Shown here in pieces: positions 54,987 to 64,000 of a stretch of 64,000 bases of DNA. Position 1 is the first letter of the stretch. Each line of letters begins with the position of its first letter. Source of the stretch: Chelatococcus reniformis (GTDB lineage Bacteria > Pseudomonadota > Alphaproteobacteria > Rhizobiales > Beijerinckiaceae); the NCBI RefSeq assembly GCF_014640075.1, contig NZ_BMGG01000013.1:1-64000 (forward strand), in the 5' to 3' direction. A program made the position numbers and the translations under genes. The notes beneath the pieces are model-generated. The model saw nothing but the letters and a program-made list of their open reading frames with translations. It searched no databases and was not told the DNA's origin.

Positions 54987-56924
54987 ATGGCATCCGACCG
55001 AACGCTTCAGCAGGCCGACAACGCCGACATGACGTCGGCTGCCCTGGAGGCGCCCGCCCCCAAGGTGGGCTTCTGGCCCCTGGTGATCGGCTCGCTCGGC
55101 GTCGTCTACGGGGACATCGGCACCAGCCCGCTCTATGCCTTTCGCGAAACCGTGAACGTGGTGGTGAGCCACGGGGGCGAGACCCTGTCCCGCGCCCTCG
55201 TGGTCGGCGCGCTGTCGCTCATCCTGTGGTCCCTGACCATCATCGTGACCTGCAAATACGTGCTGGTGCTGCTGCGGGCCGACAACAACGGCGAGGGCGG
55301 GACGCTCACCCTGGTGGCGCTCGCCCAGCGCGCCCTGGCCGGCCGGTGGCGCCACGCCATCCTCTTCCTCGGCGCGGCGGGCGCCGCCCTGTTCTTCGGC
55401 GATGCCATGATCACGCCGGCGATCTCGGTGCTGTCGGCGGTCGAGGGCGTGAAGCTGATCACGCCGGCGCTCGACCACTACATCGTCGCCATCACCATCG
55501 TCATTCTCATCGCCCTGTTCGCGGTGCAGAATCACGGGTCGGGCCGGGTCGGAGCCCTCTTCGGCCCGGTCATGGGGCTCTGGTTCGGCACCATGGGCCT
55601 GCTCGGGCTGGTGCAGGTGGTGCAGAACCCGGACGTGCTGTGGGCCATCTCGCCCCACCACGCCGCGCTCTTCTTCATCAACCACCCGGGCCTCAGCCTG
55701 GCCGTGCTCGGCGCCGTCTGCCTGTCCGTCACCGGCGCCGAGGCGCTCTACGCCGACCTCGGACACTTCGGCCGCACGCCGATCCGCAGCGCCTGGTTCG
55801 GCTACGTCTTTCCGGCCCTGATGCTGAACTACCTCGGCCAGGGCGCCCTGGTGCTCGCCGATCCGGCCGCCATCGAGAACCCGTTCTATCGCCTGGCACC
55901 GCAATGGCTGCTGCTGCCGTTGGTCCTGTTGGCGACGGCCGCCACCATCATCGCCAGCCAGTCCGTCATCACCGGCGCCTTCTCGCTGACCCGGCAGGCC
56001 ATCCAGCTCGGCCTGATCCCGCGCCTCGCCATCCGCTTCACCTCGGCCGAGCACTCCGGCCAGATCTACCTGCCGCGCATCAACTTCATCCTGCTGGTCG
56101 GCGTCATCCTGCTCGTCGCCGCCTTCGGCTCCTCGAGCGCGCTCGCCCACGCCTACGGCATCTCCGTGTTCGGCGCCATGACGGTCGACGCCTTGCTCGC
56201 CGTCATCGTCATCTGGAAGGGCTGGCGCTGGTCGCTCACCGCGACGCTGGCGCTGATGATGCCGCTCATCCTCGTCGACCTCGCCTTCTTCAGCTCCACC
56301 TTCTCCAAGCTGCTCACCGGCGGCTACGTGCCGCTGATGATGGCCGGGGCGCTCATCTTGATGATGTGGACCTGGGTCAAGGGCAGCGAGATCCTCTTCG
56401 CCAAGACACGCCGCACCGACGTGCCGCTCGAGGAGCTGGTGCAGATGCTCGCCAAGAGCCCGCCCCACCGGGTCAAGGGAACCGCCGTGTTCCTCACCAG
56501 CGACCCGGAGACGGCCCCCTCGGCCATGTTGCACAACCTCAAGCACAACAAGGTGCTGCACGAAAAGAACGTCATCCTGACGATCCGCGCGCTCGACCGA
56601 CCGCGCGTCGACGATGACGAACGCGTCGTCACCCACCCGCTTGCCGACGGCTTCTGGCGGGTCGAGATGAACTTCGGCTACATGGAGACGCCCAACGTGC
56701 CGCGCGGGCTCGCCATCCTGCGCAAGCAGGGGCTCAAGTTCGACATCATGTCGACGTCGTTCTTCCTGTCCCGGCGCTCGATCCGGCCGGCGGCCGATTC
56801 CGGCATGCCGATGTGGCAGGACAAGCTGTTCATCGCGCTGGCCAAGAATGCCAGCGACGCCACCGACTTCTTCCAGATCCCGACCGGCCGCGTCGTCGAG
56901 GTGGGCACCCAGGTCACGATCTGA
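54987..56924 (+). CDS. kup: potassium transport protein Kup
   Basis: A 645-residue inner-membrane K+ uptake protein. The start [21 protein letters not shown], the [13 protein letters not shown]-type region ([18 protein letters not shown]) and about twelve membrane helices followed by a C-terminal cytosolic domain match KUP transporters. ATG 54987 is chosen; the longer frame to 54822 has a non-conserved tail. Length is as in the family (about 620-650). It acts alone, not in an operon. Confidence 0.95.
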   Translation: MASDRTLQQADNADMTSAALEAPAPKVGFWPLVIGSLGVVYGDIGTSPLYAFRETVNVVVSHGGETLSRALVVGALSLILWSLTIIVTCKYVLVLLRADNNGEGGTLTLVALAQRALAGRWRHAILFLGAAGAALFFGDAMITPAISVLSAVEGVKLITPALDHYIVAITIVILIALFAVQNHGSGRVGALFGPVMGLWFGTMGLLGLVQVVQNPDVLWAISPHHAALFFINHPGLSLAVLGAVCLSVTGAEALYADLGHFGRTPIRSAWFGYVFPALMLNYLGQGALVLADPAAIENPFYRLAPQWLLLPLVLLATAATIIASQSVITGAFSLTRQAIQLGLIPRLAIRFTSAEHSGQIYLPRINFILLVGVILLVAAFGSSSALAHAYGISVFGAMTVDALLAVIVIWKGWRWSLTATLALMMPLILVDLAFFSSTFSKLLTGGYVPLMMAGALILMMWTWVKGSEILFAKTRRTDVPLEELVQMLAKSPPHRVKGTAVFLTSDPETAPSAMLHNLKHNKVLHEKNVILTIRALDRPRVDDDERVVTHPLADGFWRVEMNFGYMETPNVPRGLAILRKQGLKFDIMSTSFFLSRRSIRPAADSGMPMWQDKLFIALAKNASDATDFFQIPTGRVVEVGTQVTI

Positions 56925-57010
56925 GGGCGGGACGTCGGTCCTGGGCGAGGCGACCTGAGCGCGGGGTTCTGCGGGGACGGGCTCGGCCGCCCCCGGAGCG
57001 CCGCGGGGGC

Positions 57011-57916
57011 TCAGCCCCCCGCCATCTTGCGGAAGAACTTCTGGCCCTGCTCGCCGCCGGCAGCGTAGGCCTGCTGGCCGGCCTCGTCACCGATCCTGGC
57101 CCAGTTGTCGCGGACCGCCTCCGCCGACAGGTCGGCCGGTGCCAGATGGACGCCTTCCGTCTCGTACATGCGCGCCAGCGCGAACGCGCCGCCGCCGGCC
57201 GCCAGGATCGCGCCGCTGGGTGCGGCGTCCGAAGCCAGGTAGATCACGCCGGGCATGACATACTGGGGGGCGATCGCCTTGAAGACCTCGGGGGTCACGA
57301 GGCTCTCGGTCATGCGGGTCCCGGCCACCGGGCTGATCGCGTTGGCGTGGATGTTGTTCTTCTGCCCTTCGAGCTTCAGCGTGTTGATGAAGCCGATGAG
57401 GCCGAGCTTGGCGGCACCGTAGTTGGCCTGGCCGAAATTGCCGTAGAGGCCGGTCGACGAGGTGGTCACGACGATGCGGCCGTAGTTCTGGGCCCGCATG
57501 ATGTCCCACACCGCCTTGGTCGGTTTGACCGTGCCGAGCAGGTGCACGTTCAGCACCGCCTCGAAGTCCGGGACGGTCATCTTGGTGAACGACTTGTCGC
57601 GCAGGATGCCGGCGTTGGCGATCAGCACGTCGATGCGGCCCCAGGCGTCCATGGCCTGCTGCACCATGGCGGCCATCCCGGCATCGTCGGTCACGGAGCT
57701 CGCGTTGGCGATAGCCTCGCCGCCCGCGGCCTTGATCTCCGCCGCGACGCCCTCGGCCGCCGCCGGCGAGCCGCCGGTGCCGTCGAGGTTGCCACCGAGA
57801 TCATTGACGACCACCTTGGCGCCCCGACGGGCGAGCTCCAGGGCATATTGACGGCCCAGGCCACCCCCCGCACCGGTGACGATGGCAACCTTGGCGTCAA
57901 AGCGGATGTCCGACAT
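57011..57916 (-). CDS. SDR family oxidoreductase (multifunctional beta-oxidation type)
   Basis: A 301-residue short-chain dehydrogenase. The cofactor motif VTGAGGGLGRQYALEL (TGxxxGxG), NAG in ANAGILRDKS, Ser in TSSTGLYGN and YGAAK with the catalytic Tyr-Lys are present. The RDKSFTKMTVPDFEAVLNVHL segment matches the dehydrogenase part of peroxisomal multifunctional enzymes, so the natural substrate may be a 3-hydroxyacyl-CoA. It lies in tandem with an acyl-CoA dehydrogenase, consistent with fatty-acid or sterol side-chain oxidation. Confidence 0.92.
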   Translation of the reverse strand: MSDIRFDAKVAIVTGAGGGLGRQYALELARRGAKVVVNDLGGNLDGTGGSPAAAEGVAAEIKAAGGEAIANASSVTDDAGMAAMVQQAMDAWGRIDVLIANAGILRDKSFTKMTVPDFEAVLNVHLLGTVKPTKAVWDIMRAQNYGRIVVTTSSTGLYGNFGQANYGAAKLGLIGFINTLKLEGQKNNIHANAISPVAGTRMTESLVTPEVFKAIAPQYVMPGVIYLASDAAPSGAILAAGGGAFALARMYETEGVHLAPADLSAEAVRDNWARIGDEAGQQAYAAGGEQGQKFFRKMAGG

Positions 57917-58008
57917 CGATTCCTCCCGTATTTGCCAAGCGGGCGTGTTTGATGAGCTTTGCGTTGCACAAAAGTTTTTGGCGGTTTGGCGCTAACGGTG
58001 CCGCCGCG

Positions 58009-58050
58009 CACCCTCTCCCCGCTGGCGGGGAGAGGGAGGGTGAGGGGGCT
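58009..58050. repeat. ccctctccccg-type palindrome
   Basis: ccctctccccgctggcggggagagggagggtgaggggg includes the stem cctctccccgc...gcggggagagg. It is a common small repeat class of GC-rich proteobacterial genomes and could terminate transcription between the acyl-CoA dehydrogenase and SDR genes. Confidence 0.55.
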
Positions 58051-58168
58051 TGCCATGCCCTGACTGCCTTGAGCCTTCTCCGGGAGCCCCCCTCACCCGG
58101 CTTGCGCTGGATAACGCGCAAGCCGATCGCTCCTCACAAGCGGGGCGAGGTATGGAGCCCCGACCCCA

Positions 58169-59404
58169 CTAAAGCAGGTCGCCGCCGGCGGCCGAGGCGC
58201 TGGTGCCGTGTTCCTCGTAGGCCTTGATGACGTTGCGGCCGGTGATCCAGCGGTGCACCTCGTCCGGTCCGTCCACCAGCCGCTGCATGCGGATGCTGGT
58301 GTACCAGGCAGCCAGCGGCGTATCGAGGCTGAAGCCCAGCGCGCCGTGCAGCTGGAGGGAGGTGTCGACCACCTTGTGCACCATGTTCGCCAGGAACACC
58401 TTGGCGATCGAGTTCTCCTGCCGCAGGTCCAGGCCCTTCTCCGCCTTGTAGGCGATGTGCAGCAGCATCAGCCGGGCCTTGTAGAGCTCGGCCGCGCAAT
58501 CGGCGAGCATCCACTGCACGCCTTGGCGATCGGCCAGCCGCTGGCCGAAGGTCTCGCGCTTGATGACGTGGGCGGTGGCGAGATCCAACGCCCGCTGCGC
58601 CATGGCCACGTTGTGCATGCCGTGGCGCAGGCGCCCGTAGGCGAGGCGATGCTGGCCCATGTTGAAGCCGTTGCCCTCGCCGCCGAGCAGGTTCGCCTCC
58701 GGCACCACCAGGTTGTCGATCAGCACCTCGCAGTGGCCATGGCCCATCTCGCGGGCAAAGGGCCCGTGGACCGCCATGGTCTCGATGTCGCGCAGGATCT
58801 GATAGCCGGGGTTGGGCAGCTCGACGATGAAGGTCGAATGCCGGTTGCGGCGCGACGCCTCCGGGTTGGTCAGCGCCATGACGAGGGCGATGTCGGCCGC
58901 GCTCGCCGCCGACGAGAACCACTTCTCGCCGTTCAGCACATAGTTGCCCTTGCCGTCCTTCACGGCCGTCGTCTTCATGCCGGTGGCGTCGGCCCCGGCC
59001 GCCTTCTCCGTCATCGAGTAGCAGATACGCTTCTCGCCGTTCAGCAGCGGCTTGAGATACTTCTCCTTCTGATAGTCCGTCCCATAGGACATCAGGGTCA
59101 TGATGGTGGCGTCGTCAGGCCCCTGCGTGTTCATCGACAGCGCGCCCAGATGGCTGTCGCCCAGCTCCATCTGCACCAGCGCATTGGCGAGCGGGCCGAG
59201 GCCCATGCCGCCGTACTCGACCGGCACGAAGGGGTTCCAGAGGCCTTGCGCACGCGCCTTGGCACGCAGCTCCGCCAGCGTTGCCTTGAAGTCGGCCCCG
59301 TCTTTGAGCCGCTGCTCGGCGGGCTTGCACTCGTCCTGCACCCATTGGCGCACCTTCTGACGGACGGCCTTGGCGTCCTCTGGAATCTCGAAATCGATCG
59401 ACAT
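58169..59404 (-). CDS. acyl-CoA dehydrogenase
   Basis: A 411-residue FAD enzyme that introduces the first double bond in acyl-CoA beta-oxidation. YGGMGLGPLANALVQMEL, CYSMTEKAAGADATGMKTTA, KWFSSAASAADIALVM and the C-terminal LHGALGFSLDTPLAAWYTSIRMQRLVDGPDEVH are characteristic. The active-site base is probably within the region after DGPDEVH. ATG 59404 has a GGAGGA box. It is divergent from the acyl-CoA synthetase, and the space between carries palindromes. Confidence 0.93.
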   Translation of the reverse strand: MSIDFEIPEDAKAVRQKVRQWVQDECKPAEQRLKDGADFKATLAELRAKARAQGLWNPFVPVEYGGMGLGPLANALVQMELGDSHLGALSMNTQGPDDATIMTLMSYGTDYQKEKYLKPLLNGEKRICYSMTEKAAGADATGMKTTAVKDGKGNYVLNGEKWFSSAASAADIALVMALTNPEASRRNRHSTFIVELPNPGYQILRDIETMAVHGPFAREMGHGHCEVLIDNLVVPEANLLGGEGNGFNMGQHRLAYGRLRHGMHNVAMAQRALDLATAHVIKRETFGQRLADRQGVQWMLADCAAELYKARLMLLHIAYKAEKGLDLRQENSIAKVFLANMVHKVVDTSLQLHGALGFSLDTPLAAWYTSIRMQRLVDGPDEVHRWITGRNVIKAYEEHGTSASAAGGDLL

Positions 59405-59455
59405 GGCGTTCCTCCGTGCTGCGCTTCGTCCATGGGTTTTTCGCCGAAGCTTGTT

Positions 59456-59479
59456 AGAACATGTTCCACCGAAGTGGAA
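59456..59479. promoter_or_regulatory. palindrome between acyl-CoA dehydrogenase and synthetase
   Basis: GAACATGTTC (59457-59466) followed by TTCCAC-cgaa-GTGGAA (59464-59479). It lies in the divergent promoter region and could be an operator, but resembles the repeat at 34315, so it may be only a repeat copy. Confidence 0.4.
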
Positions 59480-59550
59480 ACCGGACGTGAGATCCGGTCG
59501 ACCAACGACGCGCGTCCCCGCGCCGGGGGCGCACGAACAGGGAGAGAGAC

Positions 59551-61188
59551 GTGGGCTGGAACTTTGGAGACATCCTCGACGGTATCGAGCCGGTGCTCGC
59601 GCCCGATAGACCCGCCTTCATCCATGGCAGCCGGGTGATAACCTGGGGCGAGACCAGCCGGCGCTCCAACAACCTGGCCCGCGCGCTGCTGGCGGCCGGC
59701 GCCGCCACCGGCGACAAGGTCGCCTTCTACATGCGCAATAGGCCCGAATACGTGGAGACGGTGGCCGCCTGCTACAAAGCGCGCCTGACGCACGTCAACA
59801 TCAACTACCGCTATACGCCCGACGAGGTGCTTTACATCTTCGACAATTCGGACGCGGCGGTCGTGGTCTACGGCGCCGAGTTCCGTGCCACGGTGGCCCA
59901 GCTCCGGCCACGGCTGACCAAGGTCAAGCTGTTCGTGGAGGTGCCGGACGGCGGCCGCGTCGCCGATTTCGCCGCCAATTACGACGAGCTGATCGCCGCC
60001 GGCGACGGCGCGCCCCTCGCCATCGCGCGTTCGCCGGACGACCTGCTGTTCATCTACACCGGCGGCACCACCGGCATGCCGAAAGGCGTGATGTGGACGC
60101 ACCACGACCTGCGCGAGATGGGGCTGTGGTCGGCCCGCAAGCTCGGGCCGGTGCCGGAGACCCTCGAGCAGACGATCGAAGCGGCCCGGCAGGCGCCGGG
60201 CGGGCGCACCCTGCCGGCGCCGCCGCTCATGCACGGCACCGGGCTCCTGACCGCGCTCGCCGCCCATACCGCCGGCGGCTGCGTGGTCACCCTGACGGGG
60301 GCCTCCTTTGACGGCGTGGAGATGGCGGAGACGATCGACAGGCACCGGCCCGACAGCCTGTCCCTGGTCGGCGACGCCTTCGGCCGCCCGCTGCTGCACG
60401 CGCTCGACGCGGCGCCGGGCCGCTACGACCTGTCCAGCGTCGTCGGCATCATCTCGTCCGGCGTGATGTGGAGCGTCGAGGTCAAGCGCGGCCTGCTGCG
60501 CCACATGCCCCAGGCGGCCATGAGCGACAGCTTCGGCTCGTCGGAGGCGATCGGCATGGGCATGTCGGTGATGACCGCCGACGGCGAGGTGCCGACGGCC
60601 AAGTTCATGGTCGACGAGCGCTGCCGCGTGTTCGACGAGGCCGACCGGCCGGTCCAGCCGGGATCCGGCGTGGCGGGGATGGTGGCGGTCGGCCCACCCA
60701 ACCCGCTCGGCTACTACAACGACGAGGCCAAGACGGCGCGCACCTTCCGCACCATCGGCGGCGTCCGCTACTCGCTGCCGGGCGACTTCTGCACGGTTGA
60801 GGCGGACGGCTCGATCACGCTGCTGGGCCGCGGCAGCGTCTGCATCAACACGGCCGGCGAGAAGGTCTTTCCCGAGGAGGTGGAGGAGGCGCTGAAGACC
60901 CACCCGGCCATCGAGGACGCGCTGGTGGTCGGCGTGCCGGACGAGACCTGGGGCCAGGCGGTGACGGCCGTCATCGAGCTCGCCCCCGGCGAGGCGCTGG
61001 ACGAGGACGCCGTGCGACGGCACGTGCGGCAGAGCTTAGCCGGTTACAAGACGCCCAAGCGGGTGCTCGTGGCGGCCCGCCCGCTGCGCGCGGCGAACGG
61101 CAAGGCCGATTACAAGACCGCCGCCGATTTCGCTCGTGCCCAGGTGGCGGCAGCCGAGAGCGGCCAATTGCGCCATGGCCGGACGTGA
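59551..61188 (+). CDS. acyl-CoA synthetase (AMP-forming)
   Basis: A 545-residue adenylate-forming enzyme that activates a carboxylic acid with ATP and CoA. The AMP-binding motif FIYTGGTTGMPKGVMWTHHD, the LGRGSVCINTAGEKVFPEEVEE motif and the late YKTPKRVLV...ANGKADYK with the catalytic Lys are all present. The sequence resembles FadD-type long-chain or sterol-derived acid CoA ligases. GTG 59551 follows GGAGAGAGAC. It diverges from the acyl-CoA dehydrogenase, and together with the SDR gene forms a lipid oxidation module. The stop lies in the loop of a hairpin. Confidence 0.93.
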   Translation: MGWNFGDILDGIEPVLAPDRPAFIHGSRVITWGETSRRSNNLARALLAAGAATGDKVAFYMRNRPEYVETVAACYKARLTHVNINYRYTPDEVLYIFDNSDAAVVVYGAEFRATVAQLRPRLTKVKLFVEVPDGGRVADFAANYDELIAAGDGAPLAIARSPDDLLFIYTGGTTGMPKGVMWTHHDLREMGLWSARKLGPVPETLEQTIEAARQAPGGRTLPAPPLMHGTGLLTALAAHTAGGCVVTLTGASFDGVEMAETIDRHRPDSLSLVGDAFGRPLLHALDAAPGRYDLSSVVGIISSGVMWSVEVKRGLLRHMPQAAMSDSFGSSEAIGMGMSVMTADGEVPTAKFMVDERCRVFDEADRPVQPGSGVAGMVAVGPPNPLGYYNDEAKTARTFRTIGGVRYSLPGDFCTVEADGSITLLGRGSVCINTAGEKVFPEEVEEALKTHPAIEDALVVGVPDETWGQAVTAVIELAPGEALDEDAVRRHVRQSLAGYKTPKRVLVAARPLRAANGKADYKTAADFARAQVAAAESGQLRHGRT

Positions 61189-61197
61189 TCCGGCCAT
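61175..61197 (+). terminator. hairpin enclosing the acyl-CoA synthetase stop codon
   Basis: ATGGCCGGA-cgtga-TCCGGCCAT, a perfect nine-base stem. The TGA stop (61186-61188) is in the five-base loop. The palindrome is one of the same small family found at 13876, 46466 and 49138. No T run follows. Confidence 0.55.
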
Positions 61198-61303
61198 CCA
61201 TCCCCGTGGAACGGGCCGTTGAGTCAGCCCTGTCGGGCTGACGTTCGCCGCTCCGGCGGTGGCCGGTGAGGCCCGGCCATCGCCGTCGAACGGCTGCCGT
61301 GGC

Positions 61304-61930
61304 TCAGCCTTCGTCCGTGTTCGCTTCGCCGCCGGCGGGCTGCGGGGCGGGCTTGGCGCCGCCCTTGGACACGCCCACCAGGGCGGGGCGCAGGACGCGT
61401 TCGCCGATGACGAAGCCCGGCTGCACCACTTGCACGACCGTGCCGTTGGGCACCGACGTGTCGGGCAGCTCGAACATCGCCTGATGGCGGTGAGGGTCGA
61501 AGCGCTCGCCCTGCGGCGAGATGCGCTTCACGCCGTGGCGCTCGAGGGTCTTGATGAGATCGCGCTCGGTGAGCTCGATGCCCTCGACGAAGCTCTTGAG
61601 GGGAGCATCCGCATGGCCGCGTGCCTCGGCCGGGATCGCCTCCAGCGCCCGGGCGATATTGTCCACCACGGTCAGCATGTCGCGCGCGAAGCTCGAGACG
61701 CCGTAGGTCTTCGCGTCGCCCACCTCGCGCTCGGTGCGGCGGCGCAGGTTCTCCATATCGGCCAGGGTGCGCAGCACCTTGTCTTTGAGCTCGGTGTTCT
61801 CAGCGGCTAGCGCCTCGATCACATCACCCGGCTCGCGCTGCGCAGCGGCGGCCGGCTCCGGCTGCACGCCGGTGTCCTGGATGACGGTGTCGGGGCCGGC
61901 GGCCTCGTGGTCGTTCGGCTTCTGGTTCAT
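61304..61930 (-). CDS. grpE: nucleotide exchange factor GrpE
   Basis: A 208-residue dimeric protein that releases ADP from DnaK. The acidic N-terminal tail leads into a long coiled coil ([28 protein letters not shown]) and then the wing domain with [12 protein letters not shown] and [24 protein letters not shown], the signature of GrpE. ATG 61930 begins MNQKPND. It has a candidate heat-shock promoter just upstream and works with the dnaK/dnaJ genes at 40-44 kb. Confidence 0.95.
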   Translation of the reverse strand: MNQKPNDHEAAGPDTVIQDTGVQPEPAAAAQREPGDVIEALAAENTELKDKVLRTLADMENLRRRTEREVGDAKTYGVSSFARDMLTVVDNIARALEAIPAEARGHADAPLKSFVEGIELTERDLIKTLERHGVKRISPQGERFDPHRHQAMFELPDTSVPNGTVVQVVQPGFVIGERVLRPALVGVSKGGAKPAPQPAGGEANTDEG

Positions 61931-61982
61931 AGCGTCAATCTAAGTGATGCCGAGTTCGGCGAAAGGGGTGAATTCACCGGCC

Positions 61983-62011
61983 ATATCAGCCCCTGACGCC
62001 GAAAAATCAAG
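61983..62011 (-). promoter_or_regulatory. candidate RpoH (sigma-32) promoter of grpE
   Basis: On the minus strand CTTG (62011-62008) is followed after 18 bases by CTGATAT (61989-61983), matching the heat-shock pattern and the spacing of the dnaK promoter. It is about 53 bases before the grpE start. Confidence 0.55.
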
Positions 62012-62106
62012 GTATTGGCCAAGACGGCGCGGACGCTCGGCGGCGATCGGGTGAGATCACGCGAGCGCAAGGGGGCGCTCCGCATGCAAAGCGTCGGGCA
62101 TTTTCT

Positions 62107-62136
62107 GCGCCATCGGATGATCTCATGCGATGGCGC
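62107..62136. repeat. palindrome gcgccatcggatga-tc-tcatgcgatggcgc
   Basis: A fourteen-base stem with one mismatch, between grpE and glnD. It is a longer version of the palindrome at 38885-38900. Confidence 0.6.
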
Positions 62137-62148
62137 AATGCCTTAAGC

Positions 62149-62198
62149 AGGCTGTCTGGAAATGTCGGGCGGGTCGGTCCGACATTTCCAGACAGGCT
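62149..62198 (-). terminator. strong hairpin downstream of glnD
   Basis: aggctgtctggaaatgtcgg ... ccgacatttccagacaggct, nearly perfect inverted repeats of about 20 bases around a gcgggtcggt loop, starting directly after the glnD stop (62202-62200). It shares its motif with the element at 19471-19634. There is no T run on the minus strand, so a terminator role is only probable. Confidence 0.55.
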
Positions 62199-62199
62199 C

Positions 62200-64000
62200 T
62201 CAGCGGCCCCCGGCGCGCCTGGCCTCCTCCTCGTCGATGCGCAGCACATCGACCAGGGCCCGGCGAATGGCGTTCTGCCGCGCCGTCGACGTCACCTTGG
62301 CGCCGGTCAGGTCGGTGACGTAGAAGGTATCGACGGCCCGCTCTCCGAAGGTCACGATGTGGGCGGACGAGATGTTGAGGTTCAGCCGGCCGATCGCCGT
62401 CGTCAGGTCGTAGAGCAGCCCGGCGCGGTCGAGGCCCGACACCTCCAGCACCGTCTCGCGGCTCGACAGGGTGTTGTCGATCTGCACCTCCGGCGCCACC
62501 TGGAACGGCTTGCTGCGACTGTACGAGCGCTTGGCGGCCACCAGGTCGGCGATCTTGACCTCGCCCTTGAGCGCGCGCTCCATCGCCTTGGCGATGCGCT
62601 CGCCGCGGCGCATCTCGTCGTCGTCCGCCGTGAACGCCCGCGAGATGAACAGGGTGTCGAGCGCCAGGCCATCGGCCGTGGTGAAGATCTGGGCATCGAC
62701 GATGTTGCCGCCCGCGGCCGCACAGGCGCCGGTCGCGATGGCGAGCAGGCGCGGATGGTCCGGCGCCATCACGGTAAGCTCGGTGACCCCGCGGAAGTGA
62801 TCGGTCTCGACCATGGTCGCCGTGGTCCGTCCGGCGGCCTCCGACGCCTTGATGAACTCCGCCTGCTTCACCTTGCGGCCGAGATCGACCTTGAGCCAGT
62901 AGGCGGGATAGTGGCGCGCCGCGTACGTCTCGAACGCCTCGGTCATCCAGCCGGCCAGCGCCTCGCGCAGAGCCTCCTGGGCGACGCGGATGCGCTCGCC
63001 GCGCGCCACGACGCCGTGGCCGCCGGTGATGAAGGCCTCCGTCTCGAAGTAGAGCGTCCGCAGCAGCTCCCCCTTCCAGCCGTTCCAGACGCCGGGGCCC
63101 ACCGCCTTGATATCGGCGACGGTGAGGATCAGCAGCAGTTTCAGCCGCTCCGGGGTCTGCACCACGCCGGCGAAGGTCTCGATGGTGCGCGGATCGGACA
63201 GATCGCGGCTCTGCGCCACCATGGACATCAGCAGGTGATGCTCGACGAGCCAGGCGACGAGATCGGTCTCGGTCTCGCTGAGGCCGAAGCGCGGCCCGAG
63301 CCGGCGGGCGATTCGGGCGCCGGCGATCGAGTGATCCTCGGTGCGACCCTTGGCGATGTCGTGCAGGAACAGCGCGACATACAGGGCCTTGCGGTTCTGA
63401 ATGGTGCGGATGATCTTGTTGGCGAGCGGATGCTCGGCCTCGACGCGGCCGCCGTCGATCTCGGCCAGCACGCCGATGGCGCGCAGCAGGTGCTCGTCCA
63501 CCGTGAAGTGGTGGTACATGTTGAACTGCATCATTGCCACGACGCGGCCGAACTCGGTGACGAAGCGGCCGAGCACGCCCGTCTCGTTCATGCGTCGGAG
63601 CACCACCTCGGGCGAATGGCGCGAGGTCAGGATGTCCATGAACAGCCGGTTGGCCTCCGGGCTCTCGCGCAGGCCGCGGTTCACCAGGCCGAGCGAGCGG
63701 GTGACGAGCCGGCTGGCATCGGGATGGATCGCCTTGTCGTTCTGGTCGGCGAGCCAGAACAGGCGGATCAGGTTGACCGGATCCTTCTGAAAGACGGGCG
63801 GCGACTTGATGGTGATGCGGTCCGACACCAGCGCGAAATCGTCGGACCGGAGCTGCGCGCCCGGCCGCAGCCGCCGCACGAAGCGGTTGAGCATCGGCGC
63901 CTTCTTGGCGTGCCGGGCCTCCAGCGCGGCGCAGACAATGGCGGTCAGGTCCCCCACGTCCTTGGCGACCAGGAAGTAGCGCTTCATGAAGCGCTCCACG
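62200..64000 (-). CDS. glnD: bifunctional PII uridylyltransferase/uridylyl-removing enzyme GlnD, C-terminal part
   Basis: About 600 residues of the C-terminal portion; the gene continues beyond base 64000, so the catalytic nucleotidyltransferase domain is not visible. The visible part begins in the linker and contains the HD domain (ALFLHDIAKGRTEDHS, WLVEHHLLMSMVAQSRD) that removes UMP from PII, then two C-terminal ACT domains (ELTVMAPDHPRLLAIATGACAA and VLEVSGLDRAGLLYDLTTAIGRLNLNISSAHIVTFGE) that sense glutamine. GlnD regulates nitrogen metabolism through PII. The last few residues before the stop are Glu/Arg/Gly-rich. Confidence 0.95.
   Translation of the reverse strand, partial: VERFMKRYFLVAKDVGDLTAIVCAALEARHAKKAPMLNRFVRRLRPGAQLRSDDFALVSDRITIKSPPVFQKDPVNLIRLFWLADQNDKAIHPDASRLVTRSLGLVNRGLRESPEANRLFMDILTSRHSPEVVLRRMNETGVLGRFVTEFGRVVAMMQFNMYHHFTVDEHLLRAIGVLAEIDGGRVEAEHPLANKIIRTIQNRKALYVALFLHDIAKGRTEDHSIAGARIARRLGPRFGLSETETDLVAWLVEHHLLMSMVAQSRDLSDPRTIETFAGVVQTPERLKLLLILTVADIKAVGPGVWNGWKGELLRTLYFETEAFITGGHGVVARGERIRVAQEALREALAGWMTEAFETYAARHYPAYWLKVDLGRKVKQAEFIKASEAAGRTTATMVETDHFRGVTELTVMAPDHPRLLAIATGACAAAGGNIVDAQIFTTADGLALDTLFISRAFTADDDEMRRGERIAKAMERALKGEVKIADLVAAKRSYSRSKPFQVAPEVQIDNTLSSRETVLEVSGLDRAGLLYDLTTAIGRLNLNISSAHIVTFGERAVDTFYVTDLTGAKVTSTARQNAIRRALVDVLRIDEEEARRAGGR

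Overview
This is a GC-rich alphaproteobacterial chromosome segment, most likely from a Hyphomicrobiales (Rhizobiales) member near the Bradyrhizobium/Rhodopseudomonas/Xanthobacter-type lineages. The evidence is the housekeeping order (rpmF-mtgA-ispA, gpmA-dapB, dnaK-dnaJ-pmtA-pyrF, hpt-ftsE-ftsX), CTTG-N18-CTTATAT type heat-shock promoters, and dispersed intergenic repeats of the kind seen in that order. The genus cannot be fixed from the sequence alone.

Accessory part, 1-31 kb. The left edge is the end of an IS3-family element. It is followed by a small orphan protein and a tight three-gene cassette (HNH nuclease, unknown protein, minimal nucleotidyltransferase; overlaps GTGA and TGATG) that looks like a conflict or defence module. 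Then come a DUF2848 protein and a class II microcin/bacteriocin-type locus read leftward: a precursor with a C39-type leader, a small membrane protein, an HlyD adaptor and a C39-peptidase ABC exporter. An MFS transporter and a 1201-residue autotransporter with a serine beta-lactamase-like head follow. At 14-18.5 kb a TetR regulator diverges from an operon of two medium-chain dehydrogenases (one frameshifted), an alpha/beta hydrolase and a nitroreductase. A gene-poor, repeat-rich stretch (18.5-20.6 kb) holds a small secreted repeat protein. A Tat-type sulfatase and a probable aromatic-acid decarboxylation cluster follow: metal-dependent decarboxylase, isochorismatase-like hydrolase, SRPBCC protein, two UbiD-type decarboxylases, a FUSC-type exporter, a TIGR02444 protein and UbiX, the enzyme family that makes the prenyl-FMN cofactor used by UbiD.

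Core part, 31.6-64 kb. A tRNA-Ser(CGA) and a PAS protein with degenerate GGDEF/EAL-like regions lead into conserved genes: rpmF, mtgA, ispA, alkB, gpmA, dapB, a DUF1330 gene, pyrF, a phospholipid methyltransferase-like gene, dnaJ, dnaK, a secreted hypothetical, tspO, hpt, ftsE, ftsX, a YdcF-like gene, a RAM-domain protein, a glycosyltransferase and a methyltransferase (last two overlapping), a patatin, a Zur-like regulator, ispG, kup, a lipid module (SDR, acyl-CoA dehydrogenase, divergent acyl-CoA synthetase), grpE and the C-terminal part of glnD, cut by the window edge.

Several dispersed repeat families lie between genes. The largest (about 105 bp, five copies) has TAGAG...CTCTA ends, and in three places its terminal TAG is the stop codon of the adjacent gene. 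No CRISPR array, rRNA or plasmid/phage origin was seen.
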